Assembly (NCBI GenBank): GCA_016938035.1
Contig: JAFGVK010000025.1
Span: forward strand, 1-64,000
DNA: 64,000 bases
Direction of reading: 5' to 3'
Origin: Deltaproteobacteria bacterium
GTDB lineage: Bacteria > Myxococcota_A > UBA796 > GCA-2862545
In this document: piece after piece, positions 7,947 to 16,381 of the stretch
Layout: every line of letters starts with the position of its first letter
Position numbering within the stretch: the stretch's first letter is position 1
Translations under genes and position numbers: made by a program
Notes under the pieces: generated by a model
What the model was told of the DNA's origin: nothing
Seen by the model: only the letters and a program-made list of their open reading frames with translations
The model's database searches: none

Positions 7947-9311
7947 TCAGCGGACGTCGACCCGCAGCAGGCCCCTGGTGAGGTCCCGGATGGCGTCCAG
8001 CGAGCCGTCGCGGTCCTCAGCGAACAGCGCCTGGAGCACCGGGAGCGCCGCGGGGTCTCCCATCGACGCCAGGGTGCGCGCGTACTGCTCCCTGCTGGAG
8101 GGCTCTGCGGGGGTGGGTAGCTCGAGCAGCGCCTCCAGCACCTCGAGGGTGGGCACCCACTCCGCCACCATCAGGGCTAGCGGCTGGGTGCGCTCGTCGC
8201 GCAGCAGGTCGGGGATCCTGTCGGGGCAGTGCCAGGCGGCGACGCAGGCGGCTGAGAGGGCCCTCATGTCGAGGGAGCGCCGCACCATCACCAGGTCCAG
8301 CACCGCGCCCGACAGCTCCTCGTCCCCCCGCAACAGGGGCTGCGCCAGCACCCCCAGCGCAGGGTCGGGGCGGGTCCGCAGGTCCTCTAGCAGCTGGTCC
8401 CTGTGCTCCGGCCTCACCGCGCGCCGGGCCGCGGCGAGGGTGCGGACGTCGGTGCCTGCGAAGTGGAGCCTGACGTCGGTGAGGGGGTCGGTGGCCTGGT
8501 AGGCGGCGAGCCACCCCGCGGCGGCGACCAGGCCCACGCCCCACCCCTCCGGTGGGTCCTCGCGGAAGGCCTCGCGGAGCAGCGCGGCGGCGGCCCCTGG
8601 GGTCTCCGCGAGCAGCCCCCGCACCCAGCCCTGAGCCTGCCGCTTCTTGCTGCCCTGGACCCGGATTTCCCTGGGCTCCCCCCCCGCGGCGAGGGCGCCA
8701 GCGATGGCCGCCTCCCGGGGGGAGGGCAGGGCGATCTGCCCGGCCGGAACGCCCAGATTGACCAGCACCAGGCCCAGCAGGCCGGGATCGTCGTCGGCCT
8801 GTCGGCGGAGGGCCGCGGCGATCTCCGGCACCGCCACCTCCAGCTGCCCCAGCGTCTCGGCGACCCGCAGCGCCGCCACCGGGAGCACCACCTCGCGCAG
8901 GGGGTCACGCGAGGCGTCGGCGATGCGCAGATCGGGGAGCAGCACCTCGCCCATCTGGGCTAGGGCCAGGATCAGCCAGAGGTCCTCTGGTCCCCCGTCC
9001 TCGCGCAGCAGCGCCCGGAGATCCGCGGCGTAGGTGAAGGTCTGCGTTGGGAGATGTCCGTAGGAGCCCAGGGTCGCGATCGCCTGGGCCAGCCGCACGT
9101 TGGGGGTCGCGCGCATCGCAGCCAGGAGCTGTTCGGCCATTCCAGGCCAGCCGGCCATCTGCGGGATGTCCGGCAGCGAGCTCTCTGCGGGGAAGGCTCG
9201 GACCTTGTGGGGCGCGGCCAGCGCCAGCCGGGCCAGCGCCCAGGCGCGTGCCTCGCCGGAGTCCTCTGAGAGGGCCAGCAGCACGTCGAGATCGTGGAGG
9301 GGGGTCGCCAT
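7947..9311 (-). CDS. HEAT-like alpha-helical repeat protein, unknown function
   Basis: A 454-residue soluble protein with no signal peptide. It starts at ATG 9311 with GAGGTAG about five bases upstream. The sequence is a long run of amphipathic helices in pairs with recurring 'ALALAQMGEVLLPDL', 'VLPVAALRVAETLGQLE' and 'LASMGDPAALPVLQALF' segments, the pattern of HEAT or armadillo-type repeats. Such proteins are usually scaffolds; no enzymatic motif was seen. The last repeat (EQYARTLASMGDPAALPVLQ) is the clearest match. It is divergent from the small exported protein gene at 9470, about 158 nt away. Confidence 0.72.
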   Translation of the reverse strand: MATPLHDLDVLLALSEDSGEARAWALARLALAAPHKVRAFPAESSLPDIPQMAGWPGMAEQLLAAMRATPNVRLAQAIATLGSYGHLPTQTFTYAADLRALLREDGGPEDLWLILALAQMGEVLLPDLRIADASRDPLREVVLPVAALRVAETLGQLEVAVPEIAAALRRQADDDPGLLGLVLVNLGVPAGQIALPSPREAAIAGALAAGGEPREIRVQGSKKRQAQGWVRGLLAETPGAAAALLREAFREDPPEGWGVGLVAAAGWLAAYQATDPLTDVRLHFAGTDVRTLAAARRAVRPEHRDQLLEDLRTRPDPALGVLAQPLLRGDEELSGAVLDLVMVRRSLDMRALSAACVAAWHCPDRIPDLLRDERTQPLALMVAEWVPTLEVLEALLELPTPAEPSSREQYARTLASMGDPAALPVLQALFAEDRDGSLDAIRDLTRGLLRVDVR

Positions 9312-9469
9312 CGCTACCTCTTGTCTGAGTAGCGACAGCTTGCCCCCTCTGGGGGGCGATGTCGAGGTGCTGGAGCGGGCTGGCCGGGTGGGACGGGAGC
9401 AATTTGGCGCTTTCTGGACGGGCGCGCCGGGGGGGGGTGTTGTACACTGGCCTGACTCTGGAGGTCTCG

Positions 9470-10084
9470 ATGTTCCTCGCGCTGTGGCTGTTGCTCGTGT
9501 CTACCCCCTCCTGGGCAGGGGAGGAGGACGAGGCGGTCCGCGCAGAGTACGTTCGCCTGTCCGAGGACCTGGACCGCCTGATGCAGAAGAACGCCTGGGC
9601 CGGGGTGGAGCGCACCTTCGTCAAGGTGCAGGAGCTCGGCGTCCCCATTGAATTCGACGACTGGGTGGCCGGTGCCCACGCCGCCCGGCAGATGGGAGAC
9701 ATCACCGCTGCCAGGGATCGCCTGATGCGGGCCAACGAGATCCGCGAGGAGCGCGAGGTCCTGGACTGGCTCTGGGACGTGGACTCCAACTACGGGCAGG
9801 TCTCGCTGCGCGGCGATCCCGGCGCGGTGACGCTGGCCGCGGTGCAGATGCCCTTCGACCCCCTGATGGCGAAGGCGGTGCAGTTCGCCGAGGCGAAGGT
9901 GGCTGAGACCGGCAGCTACGACGGCTTCCTCCCCGCGGGCACCTACGCCTTCGCCGGGATCTCGGTCAAGGTGCAGCCCCGCGTCACCGCGGCGCGCATC
10001 GACCTGCGGACCGACGAGGGGATGGCCGAGCTGCGGCGGCAGGAGAAGCGCGCGGAGAAGGAAGAGCGCAAGCGCAAGAAGTAG
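9470..10084 (+). CDS. Small exported protein with Lys/Glu-rich C-terminus
   Basis: A 204-residue protein starting at ATG 9470, with GGAGGT (9460-9465) upstream. MFLALWLLLVSTPSWAG is a classic Sec signal peptide with cleavage after SWA. The next part (residues 20-100) is a helical, TPR-like segment (DWVAGAHAARQMGDITAARDRL). It is followed by a beta-rich part (GFLPAGTYAFAGISVKVQP) that resembles the PEGA-type beta-sandwich common in myxobacterial secreted proteins. The C-terminus is a highly charged helix of Arg, Glu and Lys. Function unknown; likely periplasmic. A TACACT hexamer at 9443-9448 may be a -10 element. Confidence 0.75.
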   Translation: MFLALWLLLVSTPSWAGEEDEAVRAEYVRLSEDLDRLMQKNAWAGVERTFVKVQELGVPIEFDDWVAGAHAARQMGDITAARDRLMRANEIREEREVLDWLWDVDSNYGQVSLRGDPGAVTLAAVQMPFDPLMAKAVQFAEAKVAETGSYDGFLPAGTYAFAGISVKVQPRVTAARIDLRTDEGMAELRRQEKRAEKEERKRKK

Positions 10085-10179
10085 CGGCTTTATCTCTGGC
10101 GGATCCCCACGGGCTGAGGTATCCTGCCGTGCTCCCGGTTCGCAAGAACGGGAGAAACCGACCTATCGGAGGAGAACCC

Positions 10180-11604
10180 ATGAAGTTGACCGCGTATACC
10201 CTGGTGCTGGCGATGTCCCTTGGCCTCGGCTGTGGAAAGGACCCCGAGCCCGTGGACACCGACACGGACACCGACACCGACACCGACACGGACACCGACA
10301 CGGACACCGACACGGACACCGACACGGACGCGGACGCCAACGACTCCATCGAGACCGCAACCGCGGTCACCTTCGATGAGGAGGGCGTTTTCGGTGTCTC
10401 TGGGGTGGTCAACCCCGCAGGCGACCGCGACTTCTTCGCCGTAGACGCGGTGCTCGGCCAGGACTACGTGGTCTACCTCGACGGCGGGCAGGACGGCACC
10501 GTGGATCCCGGCGCGATGGACTCGGTGCTCCGGGTCTACGACGCCGCGGGCAACGTCATCGGAGAGAACGACGACCTCCCCTACCGCCTCGGCGGCACCG
10601 ACTCCGGCTTCGTGTTCCGCGGCATGGCGGACGAGAAGGTCTACCTCGAGGTGCTCGAGTGGGGTGACTGGGCCGACGGCTACGAAGGCGAGGGCGGGGC
10701 TGGCTACGCCTACGACCTCTACGTCTTCCAGTTGGCCGACCTCGAGGACAACGAGGACAACGCCGAGACCGGCGCCGACAACGACGACATCCCCTCCGCG
10801 CAGGCCAACTACGACGCCGAGCACTACGACTGGTACGGCGACCCCTGGGCGGACACCATCTCCTTCACCACCGGTGGGATCCAGGTGGCAGGCGACGTGG
10901 ACGTGTTCGCCCACAACTACGACGACGCCGCGGTCTGTCAGTGGTCCTTCTTCCCCGAGCTGGTCACCGACATGGACCCCATCGTCTCGCTCTATGACGG
11001 CTCGGGCAACCTGGTGGCGCAGACTGAGGAGCCGGAGTTCGGCACCGACTACAATTTCTTCTATGACGCGGGCATCACCTTCCCCATCCAGGGGGCGGGG
11101 GACTACTACCTGCAGGTAGAGGACGCGAGCGGCACCAACGCGGGCCCCACCGTGTGGTACGCGGTGATGAACGCCTGCTACGACTACGGCATCGTCACCG
11201 AGGACGAGCTCTCCACCGCCTGTGACTACGGCGCGGCGATCAACATGACCACCTCCACCAGCGACCCCAACTACAAGTATGGGCGGATGGTCGGGACCAT
11301 GAACGACGCCGAGGACGCGGGCGAGGATTGGTTCCTCATCGAGGGGACCACCGCCGGTCACTACCTCAACCTCACCCTCGAGACGGCAGGCGCGGGCTCG
11401 CTGCTCTCCGACGCGAAGGTCTCGCTGTACAGCGCCTGCGGACAGGAGATCAGCTCCTTCCTCAGTGACGGCGGCAACGTGATCATCGAGAACGAGGTGC
11501 TGCCTGGCGGGTCCCTGCTGATCAAGGTCGAGAGCGCCTCTGGCCTCAACGGTCCGGGGATGTACTACCTCGGCCTCGCGAGCACCTCGGCGGCTGAGCA
11601 GTAG
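10180..11604 (+). CDS. Lipoprotein with (Asp-Thr)12 linker and PPC-like domains
   Basis: A 474-residue exported protein. ATG 10180 follows GGAGGAG. The signal ends in LGLGC (Cys18), predicting a lipoprotein. Residues 26-49 are twelve Asp-Thr pairs, then DADAND leads into a bacterial pre-peptidase C-terminal (PPC) beta-sandwich (SIETATAVTF ... GDRDFFAVDAVLGQDYVVYLDG ... DSVLRVYDAAGNVIGENDD). Similar PPC-like units recur around residues 215-320 and 350-470. Such domains usually sit next to extracellular enzymes, but no enzyme domain is present. The linker is expected to hold the domains away from the cell surface. A 10-bp hairpin follows the stop. Confidence 0.85.
   Translation: MKLTAYTLVLAMSLGLGCGKDPEPVDTDTDTDTDTDTDTDTDTDTDTDTDADANDSIETATAVTFDEEGVFGVSGVVNPAGDRDFFAVDAVLGQDYVVYLDGGQDGTVDPGAMDSVLRVYDAAGNVIGENDDLPYRLGGTDSGFVFRGMADEKVYLEVLEWGDWADGYEGEGGAGYAYDLYVFQLADLEDNEDNAETGADNDDIPSAQANYDAEHYDWYGDPWADTISFTTGGIQVAGDVDVFAHNYDDAAVCQWSFFPELVTDMDPIVSLYDGSGNLVAQTEEPEFGTDYNFFYDAGITFPIQGAGDYYLQVEDASGTNAGPTVWYAVMNACYDYGIVTEDELSTACDYGAAINMTTSTSDPNYKYGRMVGTMNDAEDAGEDWFLIEGTTAGHYLNLTLETAGAGSLLSDAKVSLYSACGQEISSFLSDGGNVIIENEVLPGGSLLIKVESASGLNGPGMYYLGLASTSAAEQ
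10255..10326 (+). repeat. Hexanucleotide repeat encoding (Asp-Thr)12
   Basis: Twelve in-frame GAC-ACS hexamers (S is C or G) within the lipoprotein gene, followed by two GAC/GCG-type Asp-Ala pairs. Asp is always GAC while Thr alternates ACC and ACG. Compare the larger array at 21579-21782. Confidence 0.95.
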
Positions 11605-11627
11605 TCACCGGGGCGCTGTGCGCTCCT

Positions 11628-11657
11628 GAGGCCGGGCTCATCGCTGCGCCCGGCCTC
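11628..11657 (+). terminator. Perfect 10-bp GC hairpin after the PPC lipoprotein gene
   Basis: GAGGCCGGGC (11628-11637), a 10-nt loop, then its exact complement GCCCGGCCTC (11648-11657), starting 23 nt after the stop codon. No T-tract follows, so it is terminator-like by position and strength rather than a textbook intrinsic terminator. Confidence 0.5.
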
Positions 11658-12625
11658 GCTGCGTCTGGGGCTCGACGCGTGGGCCGGCACCGACCCGCTG
11701 GCCTCGCGCAGCGAGCCACGCACCGTCGCTCGTCGCGCACAGAATTGCGCTTACTCCCTGTGGAACAGCGGCTACAAAGCCGATCGGCTCGGCGACTCGG
11801 TGCCCGTTTGCACTGTGGACGATGCGACGGGCACGTTCGTCTGACAGGAGCTCCGGTCCGAGCTCACAAAGTCGTGGAGCCCCCCGCTCGGCCGAGGGCC
11901 GGAGTGACCAAGCGTCCGGCGCGGAGCGCGAGGCGCGCGCCGATAACGTTGGTTCGTTCGTGCTAGCACCCAGCGGGGACGCTCCACGGGCGTGGCGGGG
12001 GCGGCGGAGGGCTGCTGAGCCCGAGCCGATCGGCCACGACTGTCGCGACGTCGTCCATAGTGCCGGATCTGCCGTGCGACTCGGCGGCTATCGTGGGCAG
12101 GGGGCGGACGCATGGGCCGGAGGTCCTGTCTGATGGTTCCATTGGAAGAATCAAGGTCGTCCTGCGAGCCTGCTCGGATGACGGACCGGCGCCTGTGGGC
12201 CTGTCCTCGCGGTGGGCGGACACCCGCGCTGGAATCTCTAGGAGCGCGGCGGACGCAGCCACCCACGCGATCCGGGGGTTCACCCAATTGGCAAGGTCTG
12301 CCCGTCTGGACCTGTGGGAAAGGCTCGCCGCCGCCTCGCCAACATCACACATACGTCCCTTCTTGTTGCGAACCAGGAGGTCCGTCCGGTGAGAGAGGCC
12401 CGGTCTACCGTTCCTCGTGGCACAGCAGCCTTCCAACCACCGGGTGAACGCGGTGCCATGGCGTCCCCCCGGGTGGCGCGTTGAGGTCCAGGGCGTCGAG
12501 GGCTAGGAAAGGAGCGAACGCTCGTTCGCGACGGACGCAGTCGAGCACAGCGAGCGGCCGACAACACCCTCGGCGTGCTGGGGCCAGCGACCCGGAACCC
12601 GTGGGAGCTGTGCTTGGGGTGCGGG
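11658..12625. other. Gene-poor region of about 1 kb
   Basis: No open frame here has a believable start, composition or family signature; the frames are Arg/Ser/Pro-rich on both strands. A/T content is slightly higher than in flanking genes. One strong palindrome occurs at 12515-12528 (listed separately). It may be a decayed gene or element whose identity I cannot recover. Confidence 0.55.
12515..12528. promoter_or_regulatory. GAAC-N4-GTTC palindrome in the gene-poor region
   Basis: CGAAC-GCTC-GTTCG with flanking G and C gives an 8-bp-arm palindrome (GCGAACGCTCGTTCGC). The GAAC-N4-GTTC core is the same as that of the putative LexA box before imuA at 30646. No gene clearly starts beside it. 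Chance occurrence of the core in 64 kb at this base composition is not negligible. Confidence 0.3.
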
Positions 12626-13360
12626 TCAGGGCACCGCCCTCAGGCGCCGGTCACACAGGCTGACCCTGGCCGCGGCGAGCAGCGGGTGGGGCCTCGATCG
12701 GAGCTGCCGCACCCGGCGGGGGGTCAGGTCCAGGGCCCGGGCGGTCTGCTCGGTGCTCCACCCCTCGTCCCGCGCGAGCTGGGAGAAGATGGGGAAGCAG
12801 TGGTAGTCCGCTGGCAGCCGCCCGCTGACCCCCCCGGAGATGCGGAGCAGGGTCCCCAGCCCGGCCTCTGGTGGCTCGTCTGCCTCGACCGGGAGGGCCC
12901 CGCCCCCCGCCAGCGCGTGGACCCTCCCCGGAGAGATCCACCTCGTGGCCTGCCGCCGCGAGAAGAAGGGGGCGTCCCTGTAGCCCAGCAGGTCACGGTG
13001 CGAGCTCCACGGCGTGCTGAGCGGACCCTCGGGGGCAGGCGCCGCTAGGTGTGCCCACACCGCGCCAGCGTCCAGATCGTCGGCAGGATCGACGATGGTG
13101 GGACCTAGCCGCAGAGGGGACCCAGGGTGCGCCGCCCTGGTGCCCACCTTCAGGCCCCTGCTCAGGCCCACCAGGCCCGGCTCGGGGCCAAGGACCAGGA
13201 TCCGCAGCGCCTCGGGTCCCAGGCCGAAGGCCAGCAGGGTGAGGCCCTGCCGAGCCGCCCCCCCAGCGAGCCTGCGGAGCAGATCGTAGCGCGCTCCGGG
13301 CAGGGTGAGGGTGGGGTGGGAGTGAAAGATCGACCACTGCACGCGCCAGGCCTCAGACAT
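12626..13360 (-). CDS. Divergent REP-associated tyrosine transposase (RAYT)-like protein with C-terminal HTH
   Basis: A 244-residue protein. ATG 13360 is favoured over GTG 13366 because AGGAGGT lies five bases upstream. The layout follows Y1/RAYT proteins: an opening strand with H13 and H15, 'LAGGAARQGLTLLAFGLGP' (about 32-50), the helix SRGLKVGTRAAH, and the PWSSHRDLLGYRDAPFF segment (117-133) typical of RAYTs. The C-terminus (about 190-225) is a helix-turn-helix (DEGWSTEQTARALDLTPRRV), as in RAYTs fused to a DnaA-like DNA-binding tail. Where family members have the metal-binding HUH motif (NHVHLL) this protein has EALRILV, so strand-transfer activity is doubtful; it may be domesticated. Family call is by eye. 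Confidence 0.6.
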   Translation of the reverse strand: MSEAWRVQWSIFHSHPTLTLPGARYDLLRRLAGGAARQGLTLLAFGLGPEALRILVLGPEPGLVGLSRGLKVGTRAAHPGSPLRLGPTIVDPADDLDAGAVWAHLAAPAPEGPLSTPWSSHRDLLGYRDAPFFSRRQATRWISPGRVHALAGGGALPVEADEPPEAGLGTLLRISGGVSGRLPADYHCFPIFSQLARDEGWSTEQTARALDLTPRRVRQLRSRPHPLLAAARVSLCDRRLRAVP

Positions 13361-13408
13361 CGGCACCTCCTGCGCTCACAAGAGCAAGGGGGGTGCCAGG
13401 AGGTGCCG
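13361..13408 (-). promoter_or_regulatory. Perfect 12-bp hairpin burying the ribosome binding site of the RAYT-like gene
   Basis: On the minus strand the leader reads CGGCACCTCCTG (13408-13397), a 24-nt loop, then CAGGAGGTGCCG (13372-13361), with the ATG directly next (13360). The arms are perfectly complementary, and the Shine-Dalgarno AGGAGG is wholly inside the 3' arm. If formed in the mRNA it should block translation initiation. It could also be a REP-like palindrome recognised by the protein itself. Confidence 0.7.
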
Positions 13409-13491
13409 ACGCGCGAAGCGGGACTCTGGGCCGGGGTTGGCGCGAGAGGGTGTCGGATCCGACGCGCTCCGTCACCAGACCTGACGGTGGA

Positions 13492-14178
13492 TCAGCGCCG
13501 GCGCCGCGGAGGGGGCGGAGGCGTGTTGATCATCGCGTCCCGCTCCTCCTCGCTGAAGGCCTCCTCGGCGGCGGAGCGCCCCATCGCCGTCGACTTGCGC
13601 ATGCGGGACGCGAGGTCGCTGGTGCTCTTGAAGCTGGTCCCCACCCCGATCGCGTCTGCGGAGAAGGATGAGGCGTGTGTACGCTGGATGCCGAGGGAGT
13701 CGGCCACCGCGAAGGCGTCCTGGTTGGCTCCGAGGAAGATCACCTGCCAGCCGTAGACCTCGCGCTGGTGGCTTAGCATCTGGCGGATCTTGGCCGCGCT
13801 GAACTCGGTGGAGGCGTTCTCCTCCCCGTCGGTGAGGATCGCGCAGATCACCAGTCCGGGGCGCTGCTCCTCCGGGGTGGCGCTCAGGCGCTCCCCCTCC
13901 TGGATGAGCGCGCGGCCGATCGCGTCGAGCAGGGCGGTGGATCCCCGCGGGATGAAGCTGGCGGTGTCCAGGGACCTCACCTGTTCGATGGGGAGGCCGC
14001 AGAAGCGCTCCTCGTACTCGTGGTCGAACTGGACCAGGGTCATCGTGCAGCGGCCGGCGGTCTCTCGCTGCCCGGCGAGGAAGGCGTTGAAGCCACCGAT
14101 GGTGTCCGCCCGGATGGACTCCATCGAGCCGGATCGGTCGAGGATGAAGAGGATGTGGGTGAGCGAGGCGTTCGTCAT
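13492..14178 (-). CDS. VWA-domain protein
   Basis: A 228-residue cytoplasmic-looking protein dominated by a von Willebrand factor A domain. The metal-ion-dependent adhesion motif D-x-S-x-S is intact (D14-R-S16-G-S18 in FILDRSGSM), with the second-site Thr/Ser (PRGSTALLDAI) and Asp (CAILTDGEENAS) also present. After the domain come a predicted helix (ADAIGVGTSFKSTSDLASRM) and a Pro5/Arg4 tail. Similar stand-alone VWA proteins are widespread and act in metal-dependent protein binding; the partner is not evident here. GGAGGGA precedes ATG 14178. Confidence 0.9.
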   Translation of the reverse strand: MTNASLTHILFILDRSGSMESIRADTIGGFNAFLAGQRETAGRCTMTLVQFDHEYEERFCGLPIEQVRSLDTASFIPRGSTALLDAIGRALIQEGERLSATPEEQRPGLVICAILTDGEENASTEFSAAKIRQMLSHQREVYGWQVIFLGANQDAFAVADSLGIQRTHASSFSADAIGVGTSFKSTSDLASRMRKSTAMGRSAAEEAFSEEERDAMINTPPPPPRRRR

Positions 14179-14245
14179 GGGTCCCTCCGGCGGGTGGTGC
14201 CGGGGGGATTGTACTCCCGCGATCTGTGCGGCGATACCTGATAGT

Positions 14246-16381
14246 TTACAGCTTGGTCTGGACGGAGACCCGCACGGTGCGAGTCGCCCCCTCGATCTCC
14301 AGCGGGTACTTGGGCGCGCCAGGGGCGCCCACGTCCGCGTCGTCTCTGTAGGAGCCCGTGCCCCAGGCGGTGTCGAACACGTTCTGGATCGACAGGGCCA
14401 AGGTGGTCTTGCCCGCCTTGTCCAGCCCGTCCGCCATCACCGACAGGTGGAGCAGGCCGAAGGGTTTGCCGTCCTCCATCCCCGCGGTGGGGGACCAGTC
14501 GGCTCGGGGCCGCGCGCCGTAGAGCTGCCCCCGCGCGACGGCGTGGAGCTTGTCGGTGGGGTGCAGGTCCACCATCCCCTTGAGCATGTGGGCGGGGAAC
14601 TCGTACTGCTGGCGGCCCGCCCAGTCGGTGCCGGTGGTCTTGGAGTAGTTGGCGTGGGTCCAGGCCCAGGCGAGGCTAGCGTCCAGGCGGGGAAGGCTGG
14701 CCCGCGCCTCTGTCTCCAGCCCGAGGATGTTCAGGTGCTCCGCAAGGTTCTGGTAGGAGAGCACCTCCTCCGCGTCGCGGACCTTGTCGATCTCGTTGAC
14801 CACCGTCGACCAGGACGCGTCCAGCCTGCCGCTGAACCTCTCGTTCAGGTCCCCGGTGACCTCCGCCTCCGCGGTGTGGATGCGCTCGGGCCGCAGGTTC
14901 AGGTTGCCCTTGGCCCAGTCCGCGGTGTCGGCCACGTCCACCAGCAGCTCACGCACGTTGCCCGCGCGGAAGGCCTGCCCGTAGAGCAGCTTGGCGACCA
15001 GCCGCTCGTTGGGCACGACCAGCACCCCGGCCCTGGGCGAGAAGGTTGGGCGGAAGGCGGCGTTGTCGGGGTCCATGCCCTCTACCGGGAAGAACTTGTC
15101 GAGGCGCGCGCCACCGGTCAACTCCAGGTAGTGCGTGGCGGTCCAGGTGTGCTGGGCGAAGGTGAACGCGTTGCGGAGGGCCATCCCCTCGTCCACCCAG
15201 AAGCTCGGATCGATGTAGTCGTGGGAGCCGTCGATGTACTCGTAGTCGGCCAGCTCCAGGACCCTGGTCTCCTCGAAGCCCAGCCCGGCGACCGTGGTGT
15301 GGTCCATCGCTAGGTGGGCCTCTGCGTCGACCCCGGTGCTCCAGCGGACCGTGTCCTTGGCCGTCTCCACCGTGGTCTGGTGGAGATCGGTCTCCCAGTG
15401 ATCCTGCACCCAGTCGGTAGTGTATCCGGTGAGGTAGTAGTAAGAACCTGGGTTGTTGTGACGCTGCCCCATCAGGTAGGGGGTCACGGCGAGGTCCTCG
15501 TTGATCTCCTTCTGCCAGCGCAGGGAGCCGAAGGTGTCGTGGTAGTACAGCCCGAATTGGTTCAGGTCCTTCGCCACCGCGTCCCAGGGATCGTCGTTCT
15601 CGGTGACCAGGTAGACGTGGCGGAAGTCTACGTGCTGCACCTGGAGGCTCAGGTCCTCCACCTGCACCTTCATCCCCACGTTGACCGACTCCCGCTGGTC
15701 GTCGCCGAGGATGTCGTGGCGCCCCTTGGGGATCATGTCGATCCCCGGCCCGGTGCGCCCGTAGACGCGCACGAAGGCGGCGGCCTGGGACTCCCAGCCG
15801 GCGATGATCCCCCGGCCGCCCGCGTTCATCGCCAGGTCGGACAGGCCCTCGCCGCCCGCGGTCCAGGTGAGCCGGGTGCCATCTAGCTCGCTGCCCTGGT
15901 AGGTCACGATGTTGATGACGCCGGCGAAGGCGTTGGTGCCATAGATAGCGGAGCCTGGGCCCTTGATGACCTCGATCTGCCGCACGTTCTGGAGGGGCAG
16001 GAAGTCATCGATCGACGCGTGCGTATAGACCCCATCATACCAGGGCACGCCGTCCACGAGCAGCAGCACCTTGTTGTTGTCGGCAGAGACCACCCCGCGG
16101 AAGGACACCACCGCGCGCCCTTCCTGGGAGCGCCACACGTACAGCCCTGGCAGGTCCGAGAGCACCTCGTCGAGGGAGTGGTAATTTCGTGCGCGCAGCT
16201 GGTCCGCGGTGATCAGCGTCACGATCGACGGCGCCTTGCGAAGGGTCTGCTCGTAGCGGGAGGCGACCGTGACCAGCTGCTCGTCCATGCGGAAGAGGGC
16301 GCTCTCGTCCGCCTCAGCGAAGGGGTCCACGATCTCTGCAGCGCCTGCGACGGGGAGCAGCGCGAGGAGTAGTGCGGTCAT
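14246..16381 (-). CDS. TonB-dependent outer-membrane receptor
   Basis: A 711-residue outer-membrane transporter. Residues 1-15 are a signal peptide (MTALLLALLPVAGAA). The plug domain follows (about 35-150), with VTVASRYEQTLRKAPSIVTLIT near the N-terminus and the diagnostic VRQIEVIKGPGSAIYGTNAFAGVINIVT (given here as two parts, VRQIEVIKGPGSA and IYGTNAFAGVINIVT). The remainder is a beta-barrel ending in aromatic/hydrophobic strands (RTVRVSVQTKL). It resembles colicin I receptor/BtuB-type proteins. Its start overlaps the stop of the FKBP gene (ATGA at 16378-16381), so it is coupled to an exported folding catalyst. It could feed the ABC importer at the left of the window, but that is inference. 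Confidence 0.92.
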   Translation of the reverse strand: MTALLLALLPVAGAAEIVDPFAEADESALFRMDEQLVTVASRYEQTLRKAPSIVTLITADQLRARNYHSLDEVLSDLPGLYVWRSQEGRAVVSFRGVVSADNNKVLLLVDGVPWYDGVYTHASIDDFLPLQNVRQIEVIKGPGSAIYGTNAFAGVINIVTYQGSELDGTRLTWTAGGEGLSDLAMNAGGRGIIAGWESQAAAFVRVYGRTGPGIDMIPKGRHDILGDDQRESVNVGMKVQVEDLSLQVQHVDFRHVYLVTENDDPWDAVAKDLNQFGLYYHDTFGSLRWQKEINEDLAVTPYLMGQRHNNPGSYYYLTGYTTDWVQDHWETDLHQTTVETAKDTVRWSTGVDAEAHLAMDHTTVAGLGFEETRVLELADYEYIDGSHDYIDPSFWVDEGMALRNAFTFAQHTWTATHYLELTGGARLDKFFPVEGMDPDNAAFRPTFSPRAGVLVVPNERLVAKLLYGQAFRAGNVRELLVDVADTADWAKGNLNLRPERIHTAEAEVTGDLNERFSGRLDASWSTVVNEIDKVRDAEEVLSYQNLAEHLNILGLETEARASLPRLDASLAWAWTHANYSKTTGTDWAGRQQYEFPAHMLKGMVDLHPTDKLHAVARGQLYGARPRADWSPTAGMEDGKPFGLLHLSVMADGLDKAGKTTLALSIQNVFDTAWGTGSYRDDADVGAPGAPKYPLEIEGATRTVRVSVQTKL

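Noticed and set aside
11963-12436. 157-residue minus-strand open frame in the gene-poor region, beside the second GAAC-N4-GTTC site
   Set aside because: No ribosome site, family motif or coding-like composition; ends in a Pro stretch.
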